Part shown: positions 7,680 through 17,442 of the stretch, piece after piece
Layout of the letters: each line of letters opens with the position of its first letter
How positions within the stretch are numbered: position 1 is the first letter of the stretch
Source of the DNA: Acidulodesulfobacterium_A sp049965795
GTDB lineage: Bacteria > SZUA-79 > Acidulodesulfobacterales > Acidulodesulfobacteraceae
Assembly (NCBI GenBank): GCA_049965795.1
Contig: JBMFVW010000009.1
Location: 1-54,608, forward strand
Direction: 5' to 3'
Length of the DNA stretch: 54,608 nucleotides
Program-made: the position numbers and the translations under genes
The notes under the pieces: model-generated
Database searches by the model: none
The model's input: the letters and a program-made list of their open reading frames with translations, nothing else
What the model was told of the DNA's origin: nothing

Positions 7680-9137
7680 ATGAAAGAGATTATTGCGGAA
7701 TCGCTGAGTTTCGACGATGTTTTGATAGTACCCGATTATTCGGAAATACTGCCGAAAGACGTAGATTTAAAAACTAAATTTTCAAGAAATATAGACCTGA
7801 ATATTCCGCTTGTAAGCGCGGCTATGGATACGGTTACCGAAGCCGAAACGGCAATTTCGCTTGCACGCGAAGGCGGTATAGGCGTAATTCATAAAAATCT
7901 GACTGTCCAGCAGCAGAAAGCCGAAGTCGAAAGGGTTAAGAAATCCGAAAGCGGTATGATAACTAATCCCGTAAAAGTAAATCCCGACGATAAAATATCT
8001 TTTGCTTTAGATATTATGAAAAAATTTATGATTTCGGGCGTGCCGGTAGTAAAAGGCGATAAATTAGTAGGAATACTTACGAACAGGGATTTAAGGTTTT
8101 CGGTCAACCTTGACGAAAAAGTCGCCGACGTCATGACGAAAGAGCATCTTGTTACGGTGCCGGTCGGAACTACGCTTGAAGAAGCTAAAAAAACGCTTCA
8201 CGAAAAAAAAATAGAAAAACTTTTGGTCGTGGACGACGATTATAATTTAAAAGGGCTTATAACTATAAAGGATATAGAAAAAATTAGAAAATATCCGAAT
8301 TCCTGCAAAGATTCTCTCGGAAGGCTCAGGGTGGCAGCCGCCGTAGGTATTGCCAAGGATACCGAGGAAAGAGTAGAGGCGCTTGCCGAAGCCGAAGCAG
8401 ATGCGGTAGTAATCGATACTGCCCACGGATATTCAAAAGGCGTTATAGATATGGTAAGATATCTGAAAAAACGTTATAAAATGGATATAATAGCCGGCAA
8501 TATAGCTACTAAAGACGCCGCAAAAGCTTTGGTAGATGCCGGAGTCGACGCCGTAAAAGTCGGCATAGGTCCCGGCTCCATATGTACTACCAGAGTAGTT
8601 GCAGGCGTCGGCGTTCCCCAGTTATCCGCCATAATAGAATGTTCGGAAGTTTACGATAAAAACGGCGTTCCCGTAATAGCGGACGGAGGCATAAAATTTT
8701 CGGGGGATATTTCTAAAGCGATAGCGGGAGGGGCAAACAGCGTTATGATAGGAAACCTTTTTGCCGGTACGGAAGAAAGCCCCGGGGAAACCATAATTTA
8801 TCAGGGACGAAGCTATAAAGTTTACAGGGGCATGGGGTCGCTCGGCGCAATGGTCAGCGGTTCAAAAGACAGATATTTTCAATCGCATATAAAGGACGAA
8901 TCTAAATTCGTTCCCGAAGGCATAGAAGGAAGGGTTCCTTATAAAGGCAGCCTCTCCGATTCAGTCAATCAGCTCACGGGAGGACTAAGGGCTGGCATGG
9001 GATATTGCGGAGCCCGTTCTATACAGGAACTTAGAACTAAAACGAGGTTTATTAAAATTACTTCTTCGGGACTGAAGGAAAGTCATGTTCACGACGTCAT
9101 TATAACAAGGGAGGCGCCTAATTACAGGCTAGATTAA
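7680..9137 (+). CDS. guaB: Inosine-5'-monophosphate dehydrogenase
   Basis: Rate-limiting step of GMP synthesis: NAD-dependent oxidation of IMP to XMP. The 485-residue product has the split TIM barrel with two inserted CBS domains (about residues 90-205). N-terminal motif SFDDVLIVPDYS is present. The catalytic loop GPGSICTTRVVAGVGVPQ has its cysteine at about residue 302. The phosphate-binding DGGIKFSGDISKAIAGGA and the flap YRGMGSLGAM are also visible. guaA follows after 3 bases. AGAGGA (7667-7672) precedes the ATG. Confidence 0.98.
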   Translation: MKEIIAESLSFDDVLIVPDYSEILPKDVDLKTKFSRNIDLNIPLVSAAMDTVTEAETAISLAREGGIGVIHKNLTVQQQKAEVERVKKSESGMITNPVKVNPDDKISFALDIMKKFMISGVPVVKGDKLVGILTNRDLRFSVNLDEKVADVMTKEHLVTVPVGTTLEEAKKTLHEKKIEKLLVVDDDYNLKGLITIKDIEKIRKYPNSCKDSLGRLRVAAAVGIAKDTEERVEALAEAEADAVVIDTAHGYSKGVIDMVRYLKKRYKMDIIAGNIATKDAAKALVDAGVDAVKVGIGPGSICTTRVVAGVGVPQLSAIIECSEVYDKNGVPVIADGGIKFSGDISKAIAGGANSVMIGNLFAGTEESPGETIIYQGRSYKVYRGMGSLGAMVSGSKDRYFQSHIKDESKFVPEGIEGRVPYKGSLSDSVNQLTGGLRAGMGYCGARSIQELRTKTRFIKITSSGLKESHVHDVIITREAPNYRLD

Positions 9138-9140
9138 CCG

Positions 9141-10688
9141 ATGGTAATAAATTCTAATTATAAAATACTCATTATAGATTTCGGGTCGCAATATACCCAG
9201 CTTATTGCAAGAAAAATCAGGGAAAGCAAGGTTTATTGCGAGATATATCCTTATAATTCGCCGTTAAGCAAAATAAATGAATACAACGCAGATGCAATTA
9301 TACTTTCCGGCGGGCCGTCTTCGGTTTACGATAAAAATGCTCCAGTAATTTCTAAAGATATATTCAAATTAAAAGTTCCTTTTTTAGGCATATGCTACGG
9401 TATGCAGATTATGGCGCATCTTCTCGGCGGAGAAGTCAAGCCGGCTAAAAACCGCGAATACGGTCATTCTAAACTTGAAATACTTCATAAGAGCAGCCTT
9501 TTAAAAGGCTGCGGTAAATCGAGCCTGGTATGGATGAGCCATGGCGACGTAATAGTAAAAGTCCCCGAAGGCTTTAGAATAACGGCTCAGACGGAAACCT
9601 GCGATACCGCGGCATTTGAAAATCTCGAAAAAAAATTTTACGGACTGCAGTTTCATCCTGAAGTAGTCCACACCGAATGCGGAACTGATATATTGAATAA
9701 TTTTTTGTTTGAAATAACGGGCGTTAAGAGCGACTGGAAACTGGAAGACTTTATATCCGATAAAATCGGGGAAATTAAGAAAAAAACCGGAGGAGCAAAA
9801 GCTATATGCGCTCTTTCCGGAGGAGTCGATTCTACCGTAGCGGCGGTTATTACGAACAGGGCTATAGGCGGCAATCTTAAATGCATATTCGTCGATAACG
9901 GACTTTTAAGGGAATCGGAAGCGAAATCGGTTATGAAGTATTATAAGGAAAATCTTAATCTTAACGTAAAATTAGTCAATGCTTCGGCTTTATTTTTAAA
10001 GGAACTAAAAGGGATAACCGATCCTGAAAAAAAACGTAAAATTATAGGCAGGCTTTTTATAGAAATATTCGAAAAAGAAGCGAAAAAGATTAAAGACGTG
10101 AATTTTTTGGTGCAGGGAACTCTTTATCCCGACGTAATAGAATCCGTTAAAGTGTTCGGGGCTTCAAGCGTAATAAAAAGCCATCACAACGTCGGCGGTC
10201 TTCCGAAAAAATTAAATCTAGAATTAATAGAACCTTTAAGGGAATTATTTAAAGACGAAGTCCGGGTAATCGGCAAAAAATTAGGAATTCCGGAAGAAAT
10301 AATAAATAGGCAGCCGTTTCCAGGACCCGGATTAGCCATCAGAATAATAGGGACGGTGGACAAAAAAAATCTTGATATTTTAAGGAAAGCCGATGCAATA
10401 GTTACTCAGGAAATAAAAGCGGCGGGATTATACGATAAAATATGGCAGTCTTTTCCTGTACTCGTTCCGGTAAAAACGGTAGGCGTAATGGGGGATAAAA
10501 GAAGTTATGAATCGGTAGTGGCTCTTCGCGCGGTAACTTCAGTGGACGGAATGACGGCCGACTTCGCAAAATTAGATTACGATATATTAAGAGCGTGTTC
10601 TTCAAGAATAATTTCCGAAATTAAAGGCGTTAACAGGGTGGTTTACGATATCACTTCAAAACCGCCTTCAACTATAGAATGGGAATAA
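9141..10688 (+). CDS. guaA: GMP synthase (glutamine-hydrolysing)
   Basis: Converts XMP to GMP with ATP and glutamine. The class I glutamine amidotransferase domain occupies about residues 1-195, with the nucleophile Cys85 in GICYGMQIM and the His/Glu pair in LQFHPEV. The ATP pyrophosphatase domain follows, with PP-loop ALSGGVDSTVAA at about residues 225-236. The C-terminal dimerisation domain contains RQPFPGPGLAIRI and ends YDITSKPPSTIEWE, the invariant C-terminus of GuaA. Length 515 is standard. It forms an operon with guaB. Confidence 0.98.
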   Translation: MVINSNYKILIIDFGSQYTQLIARKIRESKVYCEIYPYNSPLSKINEYNADAIILSGGPSSVYDKNAPVISKDIFKLKVPFLGICYGMQIMAHLLGGEVKPAKNREYGHSKLEILHKSSLLKGCGKSSLVWMSHGDVIVKVPEGFRITAQTETCDTAAFENLEKKFYGLQFHPEVVHTECGTDILNNFLFEITGVKSDWKLEDFISDKIGEIKKKTGGAKAICALSGGVDSTVAAVITNRAIGGNLKCIFVDNGLLRESEAKSVMKYYKENLNLNVKLVNASALFLKELKGITDPEKKRKIIGRLFIEIFEKEAKKIKDVNFLVQGTLYPDVIESVKVFGASSVIKSHHNVGGLPKKLNLELIEPLRELFKDEVRVIGKKLGIPEEIINRQPFPGPGLAIRIIGTVDKKNLDILRKADAIVTQEIKAAGLYDKIWQSFPVLVPVKTVGVMGDKRSYESVVALRAVTSVDGMTADFAKLDYDILRACSSRIISEIKGVNRVVYDITSKPPSTIEWE

Positions 10689-10719
10689 AAATAGAAATAA
10701 AAAACGGAGTAATTTTATA

Positions 10720-13700
10720 ATGAGCGATTTTGTTCATCTGCATCTTCATTCGCATTACAGTCTTTTAGACGGCGCAATTAAAATAGACGATATAGTAAAT
10801 AAAGCTATAGAATTTAATATGCCTGCCGTTGCGGTAACCGATCACGGAAATATGTTCGGGGCGATAGAATTTTACGAAAAAGCCGTTAAAAAAGGAGTAA
10901 AACCCATAATCGGATGCGAAATGTATATTTCTAAATCCGATATGAAGCTTAAAAACCCAAACGAAAAATTTTATAATCACCTCATTCTTCTTGCAAAAAA
11001 CGATACAGGCTATCAAAATCTTTCCAAATTAGTTTCTATGTCCTACATTGACGGATTTTATTATAAGCCCAGAATCGACAAAAATGTATTAAAAGACCAC
11101 GGCGAAGGCTTAATAGCTATGTCCGCCTGCATTAAAGGCGAAATACCTTATGAAATAGTCAAAGGAAGATTCGATTCTGCAGAAGAAAGCCTTAAGTTTT
11201 ATTTAGATATTTTTAAAGACGATTTTTATTTAGAAATGCAGGTCCAGGGTATGGAAGAACAGCTTGCCGCCAACGACGGATTAATAGAGCTTTCTAAAAA
11301 ATACGGCGTGCCTTTAACGGCTACCAACGACTGCCATTATCTTCTTAAAGAAGACTATGAAGCCCACGACGTACTTCTTTGCATACAGACAGGGAAAACG
11401 GTCGAAGACAAAGACAGATTAAAATTTTCGACTAAAGACCTATATTTCAGGTCGCAGGAAGAGATGAAAGAAATTTTCAGACAATATCCTGCGGAAGCTA
11501 TATCCAATACGCTTTTGGTTGCCGATAAATGCAATTTTTCTTTTAAATTAAAAGGCGGACATTATTTCCCGCAATTTAAACCCGGAAACGAAGCCGAAAA
11601 ACTAAAGAAAGCGGAAGCCGGTTTCGGCGAAATAACGGACGCCGCCGATTTCGATGCCGCCGATTACTTCGAGAAAAAAACAAGAGAAGGCTTCGAAGAA
11701 ATTTTTATAAAAAACCCTGCGAAGTCAGCGGCAGAATCTTATTTAAACAGAGAAGACGAATACAAAGCAAGATTGGACATGGAAATAGAAGTTATTAAAA
11801 AATCTAATTTTGCGGGATATTTTTTAATAGTTTCCGACTTTATAAAATATGCTAAAGAGCACGGCATACCGGTGGGTCCCGGAAGAGGTTCCGCCGCCGG
11901 AAGCTTAGCCGCCTACTGTCTTAAAATTACCGAAATAGATCCGATAAAATATGACTTGATGTTTGAAAGATTTCTTAATCCGGAAAGAATAAGTATGCCC
12001 GATATAGACTCCGATTTCTGCATAAACGGCAGAGACGAAGTTATTAAATACGTGGCGCATAAATACGGCGAAGAAAAGGTATCGCAGATAATAACTTTCG
12101 GTACCATGCTTGCAAAAGCAGTTATCAGGGATACCGGCAGAGCTTTGAATATGCCTTATGCCGAGGTCGATAAGATCGCAAAATTAGTTCCGAATACTCT
12201 TGGCATTACTTTAGAAAACGCAATAAAAGAAGAACCTAAGCTCCGCAATTTAATAGAAACTAATCCTAAGGTAAAGAAACTGATAGAAATAGCAAAAAGA
12301 TTGGAAGGTCTTGCAAGACATGCAAGCACGCACGCCGCCGGAGTCGTTATATCAAACGAACCTATAAACAGTTATATGCCTTTATATAAAGGCACCAAAG
12401 AAACGGACGTCATTACTACTCAATATACCGGAACCGATTTAGAGAAACTCGGATTTATAAAGTTCGACTTTTTGGGATTAAAAACGCTTACCGTAATGAA
12501 CGAGGCTATAAAGCTTATTAACGAAACAAAATCGCTTCAAAGACTCCAAAGGGAGCGTGAAGGGGAAAGCGGCGAATTTAAAGAAGATAAAGATTTTAAT
12601 ATATACGATATAGACTTAAACGATAAAGCGACGTTTAAACTGCTGGCGGCGGGAGACACGACCGGGGTTTTTCAGTTAGAAAGTTCCGGCATGAAAGAAT
12701 TGATCAAAAAATTAATACCTAATTCTTTCGACGACTTAATCCCCTTAGTTGCCCTTTATAGGCCTGGACCTCTCGGAAGCGGTATGGTTGACGATTTTAT
12801 TAAGGCTAAACACGGCAAAGCTAAAATACATTATATTCATCCGTCGCTTAAGGATATTCTGCATGAAACTTACGGCGTAATGCTCTATCAGGAGCAGATA
12901 ATGAGAGTAGCTACAAATCTTGCCGGATTTTCGATGGGAGAAGCCGACGTTTTAAGAAAAGGCGTCGGAAAAAAACAGACCGATCTAATCAACCAGATGA
13001 AAGATAAGTTTATAAGCGGATGCAAAGCAAACGGCATAGAAGAGTCGAAATCCGAAAAGATTTTTTCGCTTATAGTAAAATTCGGCGAATACGGTTTCAA
13101 TAAATCACATTCCACCGCCTATGCATATATTGCATATATGACGGCATATTTAAAAGCCAACTATAAAGAGCATTTTACCGCCGCTCTTTTATCAAGCGAA
13201 ATGAATAATACCGATAAACTGACTAAAATAATAAACGAAGCAAAATCGGGAATAAACGCTTGCGAAATATTGCCTCCTTCGGTAAACGAATCGTCCGAAA
13301 GGTTTGCTATAGTAGAAAAAAAATGCGGCTGCGATACCGTTGAAAACGTTTCCGAAAATAGAAACGGCGAAATTGCGTCAAATAAGGTAAAATTAGCTAT
13401 CAGAACAGGTTTGGGCGGGGTAAAAAACGTCGGCAAAGCTGCAATAGATTCTATTTTGCAGGCGCGCTCCTACAAACCGTTTAAAGACTTATTGGATTTT
13501 TGCTCAAGAGTCGATACGAGAAAGGTTAATAAGAGGACGATAGAAAACTTGATTAAAAGCGGCGCTTTAGATATAGGAGGAGAATCAAGGAAATGGATGC
13601 TCGATAATCTTGAATCCGTGATGGAAGAATCTATACGCAAAAGAGAAAAAGAGGATTCGGGGCAGGTCGATTTATTCGGTTCGCCATCGGAAAGCATAGA

Positions 13701-14574
13701 TTTCGATGCAGGAAAAAACGATTCCTATTTAACGGCGGCAGGAGAAAAAGACGATATAAAATCTATCCTTGCTTTTGAAAAAGAGTCGCTCGGTTTCTAT
13801 CTGTCGGGACATCCTTTAGACGGTTATGAAGAAAAATTAAAACTTCTTAAAATAAAACCGGCAGCAGATATAGTAAAGGAATACATAGAAGCAAAAGGAA
13901 AAATACCGCAGGATGCCTCGTATAAATTAGTCGGAGTAATAAATCAGCTTAAAGTCCGCAAGACTAAAAGCAACGATAAAATGGCTTCTTTTATACTAAA
14001 CGACAATAATTCGAATATAGAAACCGTATTTTTTCCAAAAAGTTTTTTAAAATACGAAGATGTTTTATCTACTAATCAGCCGGTAATTATTACGGGGAGA
14101 ATAGATTTTTCGGGATTAGACCTGTCCGCCTTAAACGGCAAAGGAACACATGCGGCGGACGGCGAAAATTTATCCGAAATCGAAGCCTCGGAAAACGATA
14201 TATATAAACTGGAAGATAACGCATTAACGGAAAATACGGGGCAAGACAATGTTTTAATTAACGGAGATGCCGATCTGGGCATTAAAATAGTCGGCGAAAG
14301 CATAGAACTCTTAGATGCCGTGAAAGTTAAGCTGCCGGTAAAAACCGCAGGAGAGGCATGTATTATAGAAATCAAAGACAATGTTGTTATGTTTGACGGC
14401 GACGAATTTAAAAAAATGCTTTTTGAAATTAAAAAAAGTTTTTCCGAAGCAAAAGGAAACGATAAGGTAATATTGAGAATTTCGGGATACAGCATAACCA
14501 TGGGTGAAAATATCGCGGTGGATAAATCTTTATTGAAATCCAATCCTTTATCTAATTACTTGAATATTATTTAA
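10720..14574 (+). CDS. dnaE: DNA polymerase III subunit alpha
   Basis: Catalytic subunit of the chromosomal replicase. At 1284 residues it is somewhat longer than E. coli DnaE (1160). The N-terminal PHP domain starts FVHLHLHSHYSLLDGAIK. The polymerase palm carries GPGRGSAAGSL and the catalytic MPDIDSDF (about residues 426-433), followed by FGTMLAKAVIRDTGR and HASTHAAGVVI. The fingers contain LYRPGPLGSGMVDDFI. Helix-hairpin-helix and OB-fold regions follow. The OB domain is split by a roughly 90-residue acidic low-complexity insert (about residues 1130-1200), unusual and unlike the rest of the protein. GGAG (10707-10710) precedes the ATG. Confidence 0.97.
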   Translation: MSDFVHLHLHSHYSLLDGAIKIDDIVNKAIEFNMPAVAVTDHGNMFGAIEFYEKAVKKGVKPIIGCEMYISKSDMKLKNPNEKFYNHLILLAKNDTGYQNLSKLVSMSYIDGFYYKPRIDKNVLKDHGEGLIAMSACIKGEIPYEIVKGRFDSAEESLKFYLDIFKDDFYLEMQVQGMEEQLAANDGLIELSKKYGVPLTATNDCHYLLKEDYEAHDVLLCIQTGKTVEDKDRLKFSTKDLYFRSQEEMKEIFRQYPAEAISNTLLVADKCNFSFKLKGGHYFPQFKPGNEAEKLKKAEAGFGEITDAADFDAADYFEKKTREGFEEIFIKNPAKSAAESYLNREDEYKARLDMEIEVIKKSNFAGYFLIVSDFIKYAKEHGIPVGPGRGSAAGSLAAYCLKITEIDPIKYDLMFERFLNPERISMPDIDSDFCINGRDEVIKYVAHKYGEEKVSQIITFGTMLAKAVIRDTGRALNMPYAEVDKIAKLVPNTLGITLENAIKEEPKLRNLIETNPKVKKLIEIAKRLEGLARHASTHAAGVVISNEPINSYMPLYKGTKETDVITTQYTGTDLEKLGFIKFDFLGLKTLTVMNEAIKLINETKSLQRLQREREGESGEFKEDKDFNIYDIDLNDKATFKLLAAGDTTGVFQLESSGMKELIKKLIPNSFDDLIPLVALYRPGPLGSGMVDDFIKAKHGKAKIHYIHPSLKDILHETYGVMLYQEQIMRVATNLAGFSMGEADVLRKGVGKKQTDLINQMKDKFISGCKANGIEESKSEKIFSLIVKFGEYGFNKSHSTAYAYIAYMTAYLKANYKEHFTAALLSSEMNNTDKLTKIINEAKSGINACEILPPSVNESSERFAIVEKKCGCDTVENVSENRNGEIASNKVKLAIRTGLGGVKNVGKAAIDSILQARSYKPFKDLLDFCSRVDTRKVNKRTIENLIKSGALDIGGESRKWMLDNLESVMEESIRKREKEDSGQVDLFGSPSESIDFDAGKNDSYLTAAGEKDDIKSILAFEKESLGFYLSGHPLDGYEEKLKLLKIKPAADIVKEYIEAKGKIPQDASYKLVGVINQLKVRKTKSNDKMASFILNDNNSNIETVFFPKSFLKYEDVLSTNQPVIITGRIDFSGLDLSALNGKGTHAADGENLSEIEASENDIYKLEDNALTENTGQDNVLINGDADLGIKIVGESIELLDAVKVKLPVKTAGEACIIEIKDNVVMFDGDEFKKMLFEIKKSFSEAKGNDKVILRISGYSITMGENIAVDKSLLKSNPLSNYLNII

Positions 14575-14664
14575 TAGGTGGTATAATGAAAAAAACAAAA
14601 ATAAAAGAGTTACATTTAACAAACAAATAAAATAATAATAAGTAAAAAAATATAAAATATTATC

Positions 14665-15609
14665 ATGGCTTTACAGTATTTGGATTTTGAAAAACCGGTT
14701 ATAGAACTCGAACAGAAGATAGAAGAGCTTAAAACTTTTAATCTCGGAGGATTCGCCGACGTAGAAGACGAGATTAAAAACCTTGAAACTAAAAAAGAAA
14801 AACTTATAAAAGATATTTTTAAAAATATAAATAACTGGCAGATTACTCAGCTTTCGAGGCATCCGCTGAGACCTTACGCTATGGATTATATAGAAAAGGC
14901 GGCGGAAAATTTTATAGAACTTCACGGCGACAGGCGGTTTATGGACGACAAAGCGGTTGTAGGCGGATTCTGCTTTATGAATAATGAACGGGTGCTTATA
15001 GTCGGTCATCAGAAAGGGCGGAATACTAAAGATAAAATGTGCAGAAATTTCGGAATGCCTCATCCGGAAGGATACAGAAAAGCGCAAAGACTTTTTAAGC
15101 TTGCCGACAGGTACAGAATTCCTATCGTCACTCTTATAGATACTCCCGGCGCATATCCGGGCTTAGGCGCGGAAGAAAGAGGGCAGTCGGAGGCTATAGC
15201 GGAAACTATATACGAATTATTAAACGTTAACGTTCCAGTGGTGTCGGTAATTATAGGAGAAGGCGGAAGCGGAGGCGCTCTTGCTTTTGGAACCGGCAAC
15301 CGCGTTTTAATGATGGAATATTCGGTTTATTCCGTTATATCGCCTGAAGGATGCGCTTCTATTTTATATAAAGATACTTCTAAAACGGAAGAAGCGGCGA
15401 ATTCTTTGAAATTAACCGCAAATGACCTGCTTAACGATTCCAAGGTCATAGACGGCATTATAGCGGAACCTCTCGGCGGCGCCCACAGGGACCATAAACT
15501 TGCCGCCGAAAATTTAAAGAAAGCAGTTTTGGAAAATATAAACGGATTGAAAAAATACAAAGGGGAAGATTTAAGAAACCAAAGAATCGAAAAGTTTTCT
15601 AAATTTTAA
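14665..15609 (+). CDS. accA: Acetyl-CoA carboxylase carboxyltransferase subunit alpha
   Basis: Alpha subunit of acetyl-CoA carboxylase, transferring CO2 from carboxybiotin to acetyl-CoA for malonyl-CoA and fatty acid synthesis. Length 314 matches the family (about 315-320). It begins LDFEKPVIELEQKIEELK and contains HPLRPYAMDYI, ELHGDRRFMDD, the oxyanion-hole region IGEGGSGGALAFG (about residues 199-211) and YSVISPEGCASILYKD (about 219-234). accD is not adjacent, which is common. The start ATG 14665 lacks a strong Shine-Dalgarno sequence. Confidence 0.97.
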   Translation: MALQYLDFEKPVIELEQKIEELKTFNLGGFADVEDEIKNLETKKEKLIKDIFKNINNWQITQLSRHPLRPYAMDYIEKAAENFIELHGDRRFMDDKAVVGGFCFMNNERVLIVGHQKGRNTKDKMCRNFGMPHPEGYRKAQRLFKLADRYRIPIVTLIDTPGAYPGLGAEERGQSEAIAETIYELLNVNVPVVSVIIGEGGSGGALAFGTGNRVLMMEYSVYSVISPEGCASILYKDTSKTEEAANSLKLTANDLLNDSKVIDGIIAEPLGGAHRDHKLAAENLKKAVLENINGLKKYKGEDLRNQRIEKFSKF

Positions 15610-15645
15610 ATTCATTAATATTCAATAATAACGTTTTATTACTTT

Positions 15646-17439
15646 ATGGTAGAATATCCGGATATTGCTTATTTTCTTTCAAAAGACCTTATTTCTAAAA
15701 ATTCAAGAGAAGAGATATACGAAAAAATTTCGATAACAGCCTCGAAATTCATAAAGAGCGATATCGTCACGATTTTCATGCTCAACGAGGATACCGAAAA
15801 AATAAACTGCGTAAATTATTATCAGGAAGGAAAATTTATAAAGAAAGATTTAGAAATATTGCTCGGCGAAGGATTGATAGGTTCGGTTATAGAGAACGGC
15901 GAATCTTTGGTCAGTTCGAATTTAAAAACGGATTTATCGGATATATACTATGAACTTGAAAAGCAATTTACGGGAATGTCGTCTATGCTCAGCGTTCCAA
16001 TTTATGCAGGATCGTTAGTTTTAGGCGCTTTAAATATATATAGCAAGGAAATATATGAATTTTCGGAAGAAGATTTAAAAATAGCCAAATTTATCGCAAT
16101 GCTCGGAGGTATTTTTATATACAGTCTGACGCTTTACGAAAACGCAAATCTTTTATATTTAAGACAAAAAGAAGAAAGCCGCAAAATATCAGATTTGTTG
16201 GAAATTTCAAAATTAGTCTCTTCATCGTTAGATCTTACCAGTATTATCAATTACTCTATAAAAAGGCTTATGAGCTATACAAAAGCCGATTCCGCCATGG
16301 TATATCTTAAAGATAATAATAAAGATACAAATAAATTCTGTTATGAATATTTTAACTGCAATATGACCGGATGTTCTATTTACGGCGGCAGTATTAACTG
16401 TTATAATATGACGGAATTCAGCTGTCCTTTCGTAAAATGTCCTCCGGAAAATAAAATACTTCAAAAATGCAACGATTGCGATTTTTTTAAAAATATTTCC
16501 TTAAAATTGTTTAATGCATACGGCTTTGATGCTTCCTTATCGGGTCACGATACATTGAAGTTAAGCGATTGCAAATGTTTAAAAACCGTAAGTTCGGATT
16601 TTCCGACCATAAATTATTATGAAGAAGATTCGGTTTCCGGAAGCGATGAAAATCCTCCCTGCGACTGTTTTTTAAAAGATATTTCTAAAAAGACTTTTAT
16701 TGCTATTCCCCTTAAAACCGATAAAGATTTCCTCGGTCTTATTTTTCTTTTAGGAAAAACAAAAACGGAATATTCAATAGAAACTATTGATTTTATAGCA
16801 AATATTTCAAGCATAATTTCCGTTGCGGTTTATAACGCCCAAACGCTCAACTATATAGAAGAAGAACATTTTGAAACTATAAGCTCTATTTCAGAAGCTA
16901 TAGAAGCGAGAGATACATACACGAGAACCCACGGCGACAGGCTTATAGACTACGGCGTTATGGTAGCCAAAGAGCTTAGGCTAAGTCCTAACGAAATTAA
17001 AAATATAAGATATGCGGCGGCGATGCACGATGTCGGTAAAATTGGCATAAAAGATTCAATATTAAATAAGCAGGGCAAACTTACGGATGAAGAATACGAA
17101 GAAATTAAAAAACATCCGGAAATAGGCTATAACATGCTAAAAAAAATAAAGTTTTTAAGCCATATAGCTAACGACGTTCTTCACCATCAGGAAAGATACG
17201 ACGGCAAAGGCTATCCCTTCGGCCTTTCCGGCGAAGATATACCTATAGCCTCAAGAATTATAGCGGTAGTCGATACTTTCGACGCAATGACTACCGACAG
17301 GCCATACAGAAAAGCTCTTCCGGTTGAAACGGCGCTGGAAGAAATCAAGAAAAATTCCGGAACCCAGTTCGATCCTAAAGTAGTCGAGGCATTTTTAAAA
17401 GCCGTCAGGTCGGTGGGGGGGGGGATCCTTACTAAATAA
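15646..17439 (+). CDS. GAF-GAF-HD-GYP protein with cysteine-rich insert (predicted c-di-GMP phosphodiesterase)
   Basis: 597-residue soluble sensor-effector. The first GAF domain is at about residues 15-165, a second at about 185-405, and the HD-GYP phosphodiesterase at about 415-590. The HD-GYP domain has HDVGKIGIKDSILNK (about residues 460-474), HHQERYDGKGYPFGLSGEDIPIASRI (about 513-538) and DTFDAMTTDRPYR, so metal-binding and GYP residues are intact. The second GAF is split by a roughly 80-residue cysteine-rich stretch (about 231-309). It includes a CYEYFNCNMTGCSIYGG...NCYNMTEFSC pattern resembling two-CW-type cysteine motifs, and so may bind metal or sense redox state. No transmembrane segment is seen. 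A run of ten G residues (17415-17424) lies five codons before the stop. Confidence 0.9.
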   Translation: MVEYPDIAYFLSKDLISKNSREEIYEKISITASKFIKSDIVTIFMLNEDTEKINCVNYYQEGKFIKKDLEILLGEGLIGSVIENGESLVSSNLKTDLSDIYYELEKQFTGMSSMLSVPIYAGSLVLGALNIYSKEIYEFSEEDLKIAKFIAMLGGIFIYSLTLYENANLLYLRQKEESRKISDLLEISKLVSSSLDLTSIINYSIKRLMSYTKADSAMVYLKDNNKDTNKFCYEYFNCNMTGCSIYGGSINCYNMTEFSCPFVKCPPENKILQKCNDCDFFKNISLKLFNAYGFDASLSGHDTLKLSDCKCLKTVSSDFPTINYYEEDSVSGSDENPPCDCFLKDISKKTFIAIPLKTDKDFLGLIFLLGKTKTEYSIETIDFIANISSIISVAVYNAQTLNYIEEEHFETISSISEAIEARDTYTRTHGDRLIDYGVMVAKELRLSPNEIKNIRYAAAMHDVGKIGIKDSILNKQGKLTDEEYEEIKKHPEIGYNMLKKIKFLSHIANDVLHHQERYDGKGYPFGLSGEDIPIASRIIAVVDTFDAMTTDRPYRKALPVETALEEIKKNSGTQFDPKVVEAFLKAVRSVGGGILTK

Positions 17440-17442
17440 AAA

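Noticed and set aside
14586..14630. 14-codon ORF (MKKTKIKELHLTNK) with AGGTGG upstream, between dnaE and accA
   Set aside because: Too short and A-rich to support as a gene; a leader peptide is possible but no associated attenuator hairpin is visible.
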